From Streptomyces platensis (GTDB lineage: Bacteria > Actinomycetota > Actinomycetes > Streptomycetales > Streptomycetaceae), in contig NZ_CP023691.1 in assembly GCF_008704855.1 (NCBI RefSeq), positions 4,588,001 through 4,652,000 of the forward strand: DNA of 64,000 nucleotides, read 5' to 3'. A program made the translations under genes and the position numbers. Positions 15,180 to 23,731 of this stretch are shown here, piece after piece (position 1 is the first letter of the stretch; every line of letters starts with the position of its first letter). The notes beneath the pieces are model-generated. The model was not told where the DNA came from. It saw only the letters and a program-made list of their open reading frames with translations, and did no database searches.

Positions 15180-15752
15180 GGCTCTATTTTCGTACGGATG
15201 TTCGACAAAGGGAAGGGGGGCGTGTGCGCATTGACCCGCGCGCCGGGTGCGTCGATGCGCCGGGGTGGGTTCGTCGGCCGCGCCACGGACGGGCCGCCGC
15301 GGGACCCTGCGTCGCCGCGGGGGGTGTGACCGGGGGTACGCGTGCGACAGGGGTTTACTCGGGGTTCCTCATGCTTGCGGGGGAATCGCCGCCTCGCGAC
15401 GGGTTCGCCGGGCGTTCGTGGGCAAAGCTGAGTTCGCGACGTTGAGGTAGGTGTCGGGGTGGTCGGCCAACTGACCGATGCATCAGCGGAGTTCAGTCAT
15501 CCAGGGTCGGTGGTCGGCGCCAGTGCCGGCACTGGGCAACCAGCGTTCGCACCACCAGCACCACAGGCCCGCACCACCGCAGGCCCGCGCCACCGCAGGT
15601 CCGCACGACCACAGATCCGTAACCGCAGACCCGCACGACCGACCCGTAAGGCAAGCCCGCCCGGCAGTCCACCTGGCAGCCCGTCCGGCAGCCCGTCCGG
15701 CAGGCCCGCGGGTCGGATGATCCAGCAGTTGTGTTCCGTAGGAGGAAGAGAC
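15180..15752. repeat. Intergenic region with Pro/His-type tandem repeats
   Basis: At 15560-15645 there are imperfect repeats of CAGGCCCGCACCACCG, and at 15655-15715 repeats of GGCAGCCCGTCC. Frames through these repeats (for example from 15459) would encode low-complexity sequence and lack ribosome sites. The strong ribosome site AGGAGGAAG at 15740-15748 belongs to the secreted protein that follows. Confidence 0.55.
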
Positions 15753-16061
15753 ATGGCAAGCACCCGTACCGCCCGCGTCCTCGCCGTTGCCGCCGCGCTG
15801 CCCTTTGCGGCCACCCTTTTCACCGGTGTCGCGCAGGCCGACAACGGCGGCTTCGCGACCAGTGGGTCGAGTTCGGCGGCGACGAGCCAGACGGGGACCG
15901 GTGTCGGTGGTGACAACCTCGGCAATTCGACCACCGGCCAGCAGGTCGCCAACGGTGCCGGCGCCTCCAACCAGAACAACACCGCGAGCGTGAACGGCTC
16001 CTCCGGCCCCATGGACATCGACCAGACCAACTCCACCGTCACCTTCAACAACTTCGAGTGA
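15753..16061 (+). CDS. Small secreted Asn/Gly/Ser/Thr-rich protein
   Basis: ATG 15753 has a near-perfect ribosome site (AGGAGGAAGAGAC). The 102-aa product has a Sec signal (MASTRTARVLAVAAALPFAA, cleavage after AQA at about residue 29). The mature 73 residues are rich in N, G, S, T and Q with no Cys (STTGQQVANGAGASNQNNTA, ending VTFNNFE), a composition shared with self-assembling surface proteins of Streptomyces. It lacks the chaplin motif and the rodlin signature, so I do not call it either. It is followed by a large palindrome (16166-16206). Confidence 0.8.
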   Translation: MASTRTARVLAVAAALPFAATLFTGVAQADNGGFATSGSSSAATSQTGTGVGGDNLGNSTTGQQVANGAGASNQNNTASVNGSSGPMDIDQTNSTVTFNNFE

Positions 16062-16165
16062 TCCCGCCCGCCGCCTAGGGGACGCGGCGGCCATCCGGTG
16101 GGGAGACGTCAGGGTCGGCACGGAGGGAATGGGGCTTCTCCGGGGTTCACTGCGCCGACCTTGAC

Positions 16166-16206
16166 AGCGAGCGGGTTTCTGACGGACAGTCAGAAACCCG
16201 CTCGCT
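16166..16206. promoter_or_regulatory. 41-bp near-perfect palindrome before the steroid-type operon
   Basis: Perfect 18-bp arms (16166-16183 and 16189-16206) flank a 5-bp centre. The inner part CTGACGGACAGTCAG looks like a TetR-type operator. It lies 62 bp before the chosen start of the acyl-CoA dehydrogenase gene. The arms could also form a hairpin ending the upstream secreted-protein transcript, but no T-run follows in the plus direction, so an operator is more likely. Confidence 0.6.
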
Positions 16207-16267
16207 CGTTCGTGTGTCCGGACCCAGCGCACCGGGCGTACGGCCACCAGAAGGGGAGGCCGCCGAC

Positions 16268-17524
16268 GTGCACCTCGCCCCCACCGCGCGCCAAGAGCGG
16301 CTGCGTGCCGCACTCCGTTCGTACTTCCGGGAGCTGCTGCCGGACGGGCCGGTCGAGGACGCCGCGGCGCAGCGTGCGGTACTGCGCCGGATCGGCGCCG
16401 ACGGCATGCTGGGCCTGGGCTGGCCGACCGCGTACGGCGGGCAGGGGCGCGGCCCCGACGAGCAGTTCGTGTTCTTCGACGAGGCGTACCGCGCGGGCGC
16501 CCCGGTCTCGATGGTCACCCTCAACACCGTCGGCCCGACCCTGATGAAGTACGGCACCCAGCAGCAGAAGGACTACTTCCTGCCGCGCATCCTCAGTGGC
16601 GAGCTCGTCTTCGCGATCGGCTATACGGAGCCCGAGGCCGGCACAGACCTTGCCGCACTCCGCACCCGCGCGGTGAAGCGACCGGGCGCGGGTCGCGCCA
16701 CTAAGGGAGCCGAGGGCTTCGACGACGCCTCGGGCCCCGGCAGCACCACCGAGGGCGCGGGTGCCAGTGGCATCACCGACGACGCCCACTGGCTGATCAA
16801 CGGCACCAAGAGCTTCACCAGCAACGCCCACCGGGCCGACTGGATCTGGCTCGCCTGTCGCACCGACCCCGACGCGCCCAAGCACCGGGGGATCTCGATC
16901 ATCCTGGTGCCGACCGACGCCCCCGGTTTCTCGTGGACGCCCATCGAAACCGTCGGCGGGCTGACGACCACCGCCACGTACTACGACGGCATACGCGTCC
17001 CGGCCGGGAACCTCGTAGGGGAGGAGAACGCCGGCTGGCAGCTGATCACCAATCAGCTCAACCATGAGCGCGTCGCGTTGGCCGCCCTCGGTATGCAGGC
17101 CGAGGACGCCCTGGACGCGGCGCTGGCGTACGCCTGTACGCCGGACCGGGAGACCGGCGAGCGGCCCGCCGACCGCCCCTGGGTGCGGTCCCGGCTCGCC
17201 GAGGCGCACGCCCGGCTGGCCGCCACCCGGCTGCTGAACTGGCGGCTGGTCGACGAGGTGGGCGCCGGGAGGCTCAGCCCCGGGGACGCCAGCGGTGTCA
17301 AGTTCGCGGGGACGGAGAGCACCGTCGAGGTCTACCGGATGTGCCAGGAGGTGGCCGGGGACGCCGCCCTGGTACGGGCCGGTTCGCCGGGCGTCCTCGG
17401 GGACGGGGAGCTGGAGCGGATGAACCGTGCGGCGCAGATCAACACCTTCGGGGGCGGCGTGAGCGAGGTACAGCGGGAGATTGTCGCGACGATGCGGCTG
17501 GGGATGCGGAGGGGGCGGCGATGA
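16268..17524 (+). CDS. Acyl-CoA dehydrogenase, FadE28/FadE29-like (ChsE subunit type)
   Basis: GTG 16268 is chosen because GGGAGG lies 8 nt upstream; the open frame extends to 16214. The 418-aa flavoprotein has the family's YTEPEAGTDLAALRTRAV and the NGTKSFTSNAHRADWIWLAC substrate/FAD motifs, an inserted low-complexity loop at about residues 138-165, and the C-terminal helical bundle. It should introduce the first double bond in a CoA-thioester side chain. It is gene one of five tightly spaced or overlapping genes that reproduce the content of the mycobacterial igr operon; there FadE28 and FadE29 form a heterotetramer that oxidises the three-carbon steroid side chain. Here the second dehydrogenase is at 18683. 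Steroid specificity is inferred from synteny. Confidence 0.85.
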   Translation: MHLAPTARQERLRAALRSYFRELLPDGPVEDAAAQRAVLRRIGADGMLGLGWPTAYGGQGRGPDEQFVFFDEAYRAGAPVSMVTLNTVGPTLMKYGTQQQKDYFLPRILSGELVFAIGYTEPEAGTDLAALRTRAVKRPGAGRATKGAEGFDDASGPGSTTEGAGASGITDDAHWLINGTKSFTSNAHRADWIWLACRTDPDAPKHRGISIILVPTDAPGFSWTPIETVGGLTTTATYYDGIRVPAGNLVGEENAGWQLITNQLNHERVALAALGMQAEDALDAALAYACTPDRETGERPADRPWVRSRLAEAHARLAATRLLNWRLVDEVGAGRLSPGDASGVKFAGTESTVEVYRMCQEVAGDAALVRAGSPGVLGDGELERMNRAAQINTFGGGVSEVQREIVATMRLGMRRGRR

Positions 17525-18681
17525 GCCCGGTGCAGCTCGCATACGAGCAGCTCAAGTCCTATGAGGGCCGGCCGACCTCGGCCCCCGGCGTGGGTAAGGA
17601 TCTGGTCAACGAGCCGATGATCCGGCACTGGTGCGAGGCCGTGGGCGACGCCAACCCCGCCTACCGGGGGCCGGACGCCGTCGCTCCGCCGACCATGCTT
17701 CAGGCCTGGACGATGGGCGGCCTCTCCGGCCACGCGGACCGCTCGGGGGCGTACGACGAGCTGTCCGGGCTGCTGGACGGCGCCGGGTACACCTCCATCG
17801 TGGCCACCGACTGCGAGCAGGAGTATCTGCGGCCGCTGCGGCCCGGTGACCGGATCACCTTCGACTCGGTGATCGAGTCGGTGTCGGAGTGCAAGACCAC
17901 GAAGCTGGGGGTCGGACACTTCATCACGACGCGGATGGATATCCGGGCGGACGGCGAACCGGCCGGGACGCATCGCTTCCGGGTCCTCAAGTACGCGCCG
18001 GCGGCGCGGCTTCCCAAGACGGAGGAGCGGCCTCAAGAGGCGGTGGACCAGTCCTCCAAGACGGCGGAGCGGCGTCCCCAGGCGGACGACCGGCCCTCCA
18101 GGACCGACCAGCGACTGACGCCACCCCAGCAGCCCCAGCCCCGTCGCCCCCGCCCCGTCATCAATCGCGACAACGCCGGCTTCTGGGAGGGCGTCCGTGG
18201 GCACCGGCTGCTGATTCAGCGCTGTACGGGCTGCCGGACGCTGCGCTTCCCCTGGTTGCCGGGGTGCAACACCTGTGGGTCACCGGAGTGGGACACCGTC
18301 GAGGCGAGCGGCTCGGGGACGGTCTTCTCCTACGTCGTGATGCACCACCCGCCTTTCCCTGCCTTCACGGCGCCCGACGCACCGCCCGGCGCACCGCCCG
18401 ACGCACCGGCCGACGGGACGGGCCCGGACGGGACGGGCTCGGGCGCGACCGGCCCGGACGCGACGGCCCCTGGCGCGGCAGGTGCAGCAGGGTCCGGCAC
18501 CGCGAGCCCCTACGCGGTCGGGCTGATCGAGCTTGCGGAGGGGGTGCGGATGGTCAGCAACATCGTCGGCGTCCCCTACGACAAGGTGCGGATCGGGATG
18601 GCCGTACGGCTCGAATTCCTGCGCGCGGATGAGGAGTTGGAGCTCCCCGTCTTCCGGGTGACCGAAGGCGGTGAGGGGTGA
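17521..18681 (+). CDS. MaoC-type hydratase N-domain fused to DUF35 OB-fold protein (ChsH2-like)
   Basis: ATG 17521 overlaps the preceding stop (ATGA). Residues 1-160 form a MaoC-like hot-dog domain (VGDANPAYRGPDAVAPPTML, then FDSVIESVSECKTTKLGVGH). A linker rich in E/R/Q/P follows. Residues about 205-387 form the DUF35 zinc ribbon plus OB fold: CTGCRTLRFPWLPGCNTCG with two Cys pairs, then TVFSYVVMHHPPFP, with a G/T/D/A-rich insertion, and YAVGLIELAEGVRMVSNIVG. This two-domain arrangement is that of ChsH2, which pairs with a separate MaoC protein (ChsH1) as enoyl-CoA hydratase and binds the aldolase Ltp2 through its DUF35 domain. Both partners are encoded immediately downstream. Confidence 0.87.
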   Translation: MSPVQLAYEQLKSYEGRPTSAPGVGKDLVNEPMIRHWCEAVGDANPAYRGPDAVAPPTMLQAWTMGGLSGHADRSGAYDELSGLLDGAGYTSIVATDCEQEYLRPLRPGDRITFDSVIESVSECKTTKLGVGHFITTRMDIRADGEPAGTHRFRVLKYAPAARLPKTEERPQEAVDQSSKTAERRPQADDRPSRTDQRLTPPQQPQPRRPRPVINRDNAGFWEGVRGHRLLIQRCTGCRTLRFPWLPGCNTCGSPEWDTVEASGSGTVFSYVVMHHPPFPAFTAPDAPPGAPPDAPADGTGPDGTGSGATGPDATAPGAAGAAGSGTASPYAVGLIELAEGVRMVSNIVGVPYDKVRIGMAVRLEFLRADEELELPVFRVTEGGEG

Positions 18682-18682
18682 G

Positions 18683-19981
18683 ATGGACTTCACGCCCACC
18701 CCGGAACAGACGGCGGCCCGTGAGCTGGCCGCGGAGATCTTCGGCGACCTGTCCACACCGGAGCGGCTCGCCGCAGGCGGCAGCGGTACGGACGCCGCCC
18801 TGTGGAAGGCGCTGTGCGCGGCCGGCCTACCAGGCGCCGCGGAGGAGACCGGCCTGCTCGGACTCGTCCTGATGCTGGAGGAGCAGGGCCGTACGACGGC
18901 GCAGGTGCCGTTCGCCGCGACCTGTGTGTACGGCCTGCTGGCGATCGGCGCCCACGGCAGCGCGGAGCAGCGGGCACGGCTGCTGCCGCCGCTGCGGACC
19001 GGCGAGGCGGTCGCCACCGGGGCCTTCCCGGCGCGACACGGCGGCGTACGGGCCGAGGGCACGGCGGACGGGACGGCGGACCTGACGGCGAACGGGACGG
19101 CAGACGGGACGGCGGACCCGACGGCGAACGGGACAGGGCGGCTGACCGGCGTCGTGCCCGTGGTGCCGTGGTTGTGCGCGGCCACCCATGTGCTGGTGCC
19201 GGACGGGGCCACGCGGACGCTGTGGCTCGTACGCACCGACGCCCCCGGTGTGCGGCGGGATCCGGTCGAGACCACCGCACCGTGGTCGGCGGGCCGCCTC
19301 ACCCTGGACGGTGCCCCGGCTGAACGGCTGGGCCCGGACACCCCTGCCGAACCCCTGGCCGCAGACGCCCCTGCCGAACGTCTCGCCCCGCCCGCCCCTG
19401 CCGAACGCCTGGTCTCGGACGCCTACGCCTACGCCTACGCCGACATTCTGGCCCTCGCCCGGACGGCCTTCGCCGGGCTCCAGGCCGGGGTCGCGGCCGG
19501 CTCCCTGGCCCGCGCGGTGGCCCACACCACCACCCGCGAGCAGTTCGGCCGCCCGCTCTCCACGAACCAGGGTGTGCTGCTGCGCGCCGCCGACGCCCAC
19601 ATGGACATCGAGGCCATCCGGGTCACGGCCTATGAGGCGGCCTGGCGCCGGGACGCGGGCCTGGACGCCGGACCGCATGCGCTGACCGCCGCCTGGTGGG
19701 CGTCCGAGGCGGGCACCCGTGTGGTGCATACCGGCCAGCATCTGCACGGCGGCATCGGCGCCGACCTCGACCACCCCGTCCACCGGCACTTCCTCTGGGG
19801 CAGACAGCTCGCCGGATACCTCGGCCCGGGCGCCGAAATCCTGGAGCAGTTGGGCGAGTTACTCACCGGGGAGCGCCCGGCGACGACCGGCAGCGCGGAG
19901 CCTGCCGACCGCCCGGCATTCGCCAATGACTCAACCCCCGCCCCCCGCCCGACCCCATCCCCCCGGACGGAGGCCCCATGA
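18683..19981 (+). CDS. Acyl-CoA dehydrogenase, second ChsE-type subunit
   Basis: ATG 18683 lies one base after the previous stop, with GAGGGGTGAG as ribosome site. The 432-aa protein has an acyl-CoA dehydrogenase N-domain (TPEQTAARELAAEIFGDLST), a repetitive central insert of GTADGTA units at about residues 127-150 and APAERL units at 212-245, and the FAD-binding C-domain with REQFGRPLSTNQGVLLRAAD and QHLHGGIGADLDHPVHRHFL. The middle inserts are unusual and seem to replace part of the beta domain. In the igr model one of the two dehydrogenases supplies the catalytic base and the other completes the FAD site; which does what here cannot be decided by eye. Confidence 0.85.
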   Translation: MDFTPTPEQTAARELAAEIFGDLSTPERLAAGGSGTDAALWKALCAAGLPGAAEETGLLGLVLMLEEQGRTTAQVPFAATCVYGLLAIGAHGSAEQRARLLPPLRTGEAVATGAFPARHGGVRAEGTADGTADLTANGTADGTADPTANGTGRLTGVVPVVPWLCAATHVLVPDGATRTLWLVRTDAPGVRRDPVETTAPWSAGRLTLDGAPAERLGPDTPAEPLAADAPAERLAPPAPAERLVSDAYAYAYADILALARTAFAGLQAGVAAGSLARAVAHTTTREQFGRPLSTNQGVLLRAADAHMDIEAIRVTAYEAAWRRDAGLDAGPHALTAAWWASEAGTRVVHTGQHLHGGIGADLDHPVHRHFLWGRQLAGYLGPGAEILEQLGELLTGERPATTGSAEPADRPAFANDSTPAPRPTPSPRTEAP

Positions 19982-20571
19982 CGCCCAGCAACACGAAACC
20001 GAGCCACACGAAACCGAGCCCCACCAACCCCACCACCACCCCAACCCCCGGCGAAACCCTCCCCGCCCTGACCATCCCCCTGACCCGCACCCTGATCGTC
20101 GCCGGAGCGCTCGCCTCCCGCGACTACCAGGACGTGCACCACGACCCCGAGGCGGCCCGTGCGAAAGGCTCCCCGGAGATCTTTATGAACATCCTGACCA
20201 CCAACGGGCTGGTCGGCCGCTACATCACCGACCACTTCGGCCCGCGCTGCACCCTGCGCAAGGTCGCCATCCGCCTGGGCGCCCCCAACTACCCGGGCGA
20301 CACCATGGTGTTGCGCGGCACCGTCACCGAAGTGACGGACGGTACGGCGGTGGTGCGGGTCGTCGGCACGAACGGCATCGGCCACCACGTCACCGGCACG
20401 GTGACCGTAGACATCCCGGAAGGGATCCCTGAACCGGAAGGGATCCCTGAAGGCGCCCCGGAGGGCATCCCCGAAGACGTCCCGGACGGCGCCCCGAAAC
20501 GCGTCCCGGACGGCCTCCCCAAAGCTCTCCCCAAAGCTCTCCCCGTAGACCCCCCGGAGGCCACGGCATGA
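19978..20571 (+). CDS. MaoC-family enoyl-CoA hydratase (ChsH1-like)
   Basis: It overlaps the upstream gene by ATGA. After a 30-residue T/P-rich leader the 197-aa protein has the hydratase motif ASRDYQDVHHDPEAARAKGS, which includes the catalytic Asp and His of R-hydratases, then a hot-dog core to about residue 145. The last 50 residues are repeats of the type EGIPE-x-APEGIPE and GLPKALPKALP, proline-rich and probably disordered. In the igr model this subunit pairs with the MaoC N-domain of ChsH2 to hydrate the enoyl-CoA made by the dehydrogenases. The proline-rich repeats are not part of the family and look like a local expansion. Confidence 0.85.
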   Translation: MTPSNTKPSHTKPSPTNPTTTPTPGETLPALTIPLTRTLIVAGALASRDYQDVHHDPEAARAKGSPEIFMNILTTNGLVGRYITDHFGPRCTLRKVAIRLGAPNYPGDTMVLRGTVTEVTDGTAVVRVVGTNGIGHHVTGTVTVDIPEGIPEPEGIPEGAPEGIPEDVPDGAPKRVPDGLPKALPKALPVDPPEATA

Positions 20572-21734
20572 GCGTCCGCCGCCCCGACTCTCTAGGTGGC
20601 CGGGCCGCCATCGCCGGTATCGGCGCGACCGAGTTCTCCAAGGACTCCGGCCGCAGTGAGCTGCAACTGGCCGTCGAGGCGGTACGGGCCGCGCTCGACG
20701 ATGCCGGGCTGACGCCCGCGGACGTCGACGGGCTGGTCACCTTCACCATGGACACCAACCCGGAGATCACCGTCGCCCAGGCGGCCGGTATCGGCGAGCT
20801 CTCGTTCTTCTCCCGGGTCCACTACGGGGGCGGCGCGGCCTGCGCCACCGTCCAGCAGGCAGCTCTCGCGGTCGCCACCGGAATCGCCGAAGTCGTCGTC
20901 TGCTACCGGGCGTTCAACGAGCGCTCCGGCCGCCGCTTCGGCTCCGGCGTACAGCAGCGGGAGCCGTCCGCCGAGGGCGCGGCGCTCGGCTGGAACCTCC
21001 CCTTCGGCCTGCTCACCCCGGCCTCCTGGGTCGCCATGGCCGCCCAGCGCTACCTCCACACCTACGGGCTGACCCCGGACGCCTTCGGCCCGGTCGCCGT
21101 CACCGACCGCCGCCACGCCGCCCGCAATCCGGCCGCGTACTTCTACGGCAAGCCCATCACCCTCGCCGACCACGCCGCCGCCCGCTGGATCGTCGAACCC
21201 CTGCGGCTGCTGGACTGCTGCCAGGAGACGGACGGCGCCCAGGCGATCGTGGTGACCTCGCCCGAGCGGGCCCGTACGCTGCCGCACCCGCCGGCGCTGA
21301 TCACGGCCGCGGCACAGGGCGCGGGCCGCGCCCAGGAGCAGATGACCAGCTTCTACCGCGACGGTCTGACCGGCCTCCCCGAGATCACCGTGGTAGCCCG
21401 CCAGCTCTGGCGCACCGCCGGCCTCACCCCCGCCGATATCGACGTCGCGATCCTCTACGACCACTTCACCCCGTTCGTGCTGATGCAGCTGGAGGAGTTC
21501 GGCTTCTGCGCGCCCGGCGAGGCCTCGGACTTCGTCGCCGCGGACCTGCTCCCCCTGAACACCCACGGCGGCCAGCTCGGCGAGGCCTACCTGCACGGGA
21601 TGAACGGCATCGCCGAGGCCGTCCGCCAGCTCCGCGGCACCTCCGTCAACCAGGCGGGCACCCCCGCGCATGTGCTGGTCACCGCGGGTACGGGCGTGCC
21701 GACCTCGGGGCTGGTCCTCGGCGCGGACCGCTGA
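20568..21734 (+). CDS. Thiolase-like lipid-transfer protein (Ltp2-like aldolase)
   Basis: The ATG overlaps the previous stop by four bases. The 388-aa protein is of the SCP-x/thiolase lipid-transfer type: IAGIGATEFSKDSGRSEL at the start, VHYGGGAACATVQQAALAVA in the nucleophile region, and NTHGGQLGEAYLHGMNGIAE, GTPAHVLVTAGTGVPTSGLV near the end. In mycobacteria Ltp2 is a retro-aldolase that releases propionyl-CoA from the hydrated steroid side chain and works bound to the DUF35 domain of ChsH2, here encoded three genes upstream. It is the last gene of the operon. No KshA, HsaC or other ring-cleavage genes lie in this window. Confidence 0.85.
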   Translation: MSVRRPDSLGGRAAIAGIGATEFSKDSGRSELQLAVEAVRAALDDAGLTPADVDGLVTFTMDTNPEITVAQAAGIGELSFFSRVHYGGGAACATVQQAALAVATGIAEVVVCYRAFNERSGRRFGSGVQQREPSAEGAALGWNLPFGLLTPASWVAMAAQRYLHTYGLTPDAFGPVAVTDRRHAARNPAAYFYGKPITLADHAAARWIVEPLRLLDCCQETDGAQAIVVTSPERARTLPHPPALITAAAQGAGRAQEQMTSFYRDGLTGLPEITVVARQLWRTAGLTPADIDVAILYDHFTPFVLMQLEEFGFCAPGEASDFVAADLLPLNTHGGQLGEAYLHGMNGIAEAVRQLRGTSVNQAGTPAHVLVTAGTGVPTSGLVLGADR

Positions 21735-21899
21735 CGGGGCGGCCGGGAGCCGAATCCGTGGCCGCAGGTCTGACGGGTACGACCTGGCTGTCCCCCTAGA
21801 GGAGGTGGGGTGGGGACCACCCGTACAACTTCAGGCGGATAGGGCTTCGGCACCTGGGGGCGATCCGTCCACCCCACCCTCGCTCTTAGCGTGGTGCCC

Positions 21900-22436
21900 A
21901 TGACCACGCCAGTGTGCACCAGCGCTTCGACCGCCGCTGTGTTCCCGACGTTCTCGTCCTATGTACGGGCCCGGGGGCCGGTCCTGCTGCGCGCCGCGCG
22001 GTCGATGTCTCCCAACCCGAACGACGCCGAGGACCTCCTCCAGACGGCGCTGACCAAGACCTATGTGGCCTGGGACCGGATCGAGGACCACCGCGCCCTG
22101 GACGGCTACGTCCGCCGCGCGCTGATCAACACCCGTACCTCCCAGTGGCGCAAGCGCAAGGTCGAGGAATTCGCCGTCGACGAGATCCCGGAGCCGGACC
22201 CGCTGCCGGCTCCCGACCCGGCCGAACTCCAGGGACTGCGCGACGCGATGTGGCGCGCCGTGATGCGACTGCCCGCCCGTCAGCGGGCCATGGTCGTCCT
22301 CAGGTATTACGAGGACCTCAGCGAGGCCCAGACCGCCGAGGTCATGGAGGTCTCGATCGGCACGGTCAAGAGCGCCGTCTCCCGCGCCCTGGCCAAACTC
22401 CGGGATGACCCTGAGCTGGCGATGCTCTCGTCCTGA
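21900..22436 (+). CDS. ECF sigma factor, SigE-family (actinobacterial subgroup)
   Basis: Starting at ATG 21900 the 178-aa protein has sigma region 2 (PNDAEDLLQTALTKTYVAWD, containing the -10 recognition helix) and region 4 (LPARQRAMVVLRYYEDLSEA, then VSIGTVKSAVSRALAKLR, the -35 helix-turn-helix). There is no region 3, as usual for ECF factors. The subgroup is common in Streptomyces, often without an obvious membrane anti-sigma factor; none is next to it here. Its target promoters are unknown. A PCMT-like methyltransferase follows after 100 bp and might be co-transcribed. Confidence 0.9.
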   Translation: MTTPVCTSASTAAVFPTFSSYVRARGPVLLRAARSMSPNPNDAEDLLQTALTKTYVAWDRIEDHRALDGYVRRALINTRTSQWRKRKVEEFAVDEIPEPDPLPAPDPAELQGLRDAMWRAVMRLPARQRAMVVLRYYEDLSEAQTAEVMEVSIGTVKSAVSRALAKLRDDPELAMLSS

Positions 22437-22538
22437 ACCGGCTGCCCCTAGGGGCCCGATCGGGCACACTCGGCGCATGCACCCTCCGCGCCCACCGGCC
22501 CCGGAGCCGACTCCGCCGCCGCAGCCCGAGCAGGCTCG

Positions 22539-23693
22539 TTGACCTCGTATCCGGCCGCCCCTGACGAAGCCCTCGGCGATCTGCTGGACCGGATCGCCGG
22601 GCAGCTCGGCTCCCCCGCCCCCGCTCACCTGCGGGCCGCCCTGCGTGCCGTACCCCGCCACCTCTTCCTGCCGTCCACACTCTGGTTGCGCGACGGGAAC
22701 GGCGGCCACGAGCCCTGTGACCGGGAGAGCGCCCCCGACCAGTGGTGGCGCGCGGCATACAGCGACGCCCCTCTGGTCACCCAGTTCGCGGAGGGGCCCG
22801 ACGGCGACCGCGTCCCGTCCTCCTCGGCGTCGATGCCCAGTGTGGTCGTACGGATGCTGAAGGCGCTCAACGTGCGGCCGGGGCACTCGGTGTTGGAGAT
22901 CGGTACCGGCACCGGGTTCAACGCGGCCCTGCTGTCCTTCGTCTGCGGCCCGGAGAACGTGACCTCGCTCGACGTCGACCCCGAGCTGACGCGCCGCGCA
23001 CAGCGGGCCCTGAAGGCCTGCGGCCGGCAGCCCGAGGTGATCTGCGCGGATGGCGCGGGCGGCTGGCAGCCGAACGCCCCCTACGACCGGATCATCGCCA
23101 CCTGCTCCGTCCGGACCGTGCCGCTCGCGTGGCTGGAGCAGACCGTGACCGGCGGTCTCCTCGTCATCCCGTGGGACACCCCCTGGTGCAACTTCGGGAC
23201 TCTCCTCGCCACGAAGCAGGCAGACGGAACCGCCGAGGGGACGCTCGCCCCCTACGGGTCCTTCATGCTCCTGCGCGCCCAGCAGGTCGACGCCGAGCTG
23301 CGAGCCGGCGTCCCCTTTGCAGGCCAGGAGCCCGAGTGCTCCACGACGGCGGTGTCCCCCTGGGCCGTTGCCGGGAACGACCTCGACGCACAGATGTACA
23401 TCGGCCTCCGCGTGCCGGGAGTTTGGCACGTGTGGGACACCGAAGTGGACGAGGCCCATACGCGGCTCTTGCTGGCCGACGGCCGGACGTCCAGCTGGGC
23501 CTGCGTGGACTACGACGGACAGCAGACGTCGGCCTTCGCCGTGGCCCAGTACGGCACGAGGAAGTTGTGGGACGAGGTGGTCCGGGCCTACGAGGAGTAC
23601 GTGGCCGCCGGCCGTCCCGGCGTGCACCGGCACCGGCTGCGGATCACCCCGGACGGCCGGAGCACGCGCCATGAGGTGAGCGTCCCGGCCTGA
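22539..23693 (+). CDS. Protein-L-isoaspartate methyltransferase-like protein
   Basis: The 384-aa protein has a PCMT-type fold: PRHLFLPSTLW near residue 45, a conserved SSSASMPSVVVRMLKALNV, motif I HSVLEIGTGTGFNAALLSFV, and post-I NVTSLDVDPELTRRAQRAL. The C-terminal 150 residues are an extra domain not needed for the canonical repair enzyme. Such long PCMT homologs in actinobacteria often modify peptides, including in lanthipeptide and graspetide clusters, but no precursor or ATP-grasp gene is next to it. The only available start is TTG 22539. It overlaps (TTGA) the stop of a 21-codon Pro-rich ORF at 22477-22542, a possible coupling leader. Confidence 0.85.
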   Translation: MTSYPAAPDEALGDLLDRIAGQLGSPAPAHLRAALRAVPRHLFLPSTLWLRDGNGGHEPCDRESAPDQWWRAAYSDAPLVTQFAEGPDGDRVPSSSASMPSVVVRMLKALNVRPGHSVLEIGTGTGFNAALLSFVCGPENVTSLDVDPELTRRAQRALKACGRQPEVICADGAGGWQPNAPYDRIIATCSVRTVPLAWLEQTVTGGLLVIPWDTPWCNFGTLLATKQADGTAEGTLAPYGSFMLLRAQQVDAELRAGVPFAGQEPECSTTAVSPWAVAGNDLDAQMYIGLRVPGVWHVWDTEVDEAHTRLLLADGRTSSWACVDYDGQQTSAFAVAQYGTRKLWDEVVRAYEEYVAAGRPGVHRHRLRITPDGRSTRHEVSVPA

Positions 23694-23731
23694 GGGTCCC
23701 GGGCGTGAGCGTCCGGTCCCCACCGCGAGCA

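Noticed and set aside
15560..15715. CRISPR or minisatellite array before the small secreted protein
   Set aside because: Two different imperfect repeat families with no spacers and no cas genes; simple slippage repeats.
15753..16061. Chaplin or rodlin surface protein
   Set aside because: The composition is similar but the chaplin Cys pair and motif, and the rodlin repeats, are absent.
21831..23723. Minus-strand 630-codon frame over the sigma factor and PCMT-like gene
   Set aside because: Antisense shadow; both plus-strand genes have clear domains and proper starts.
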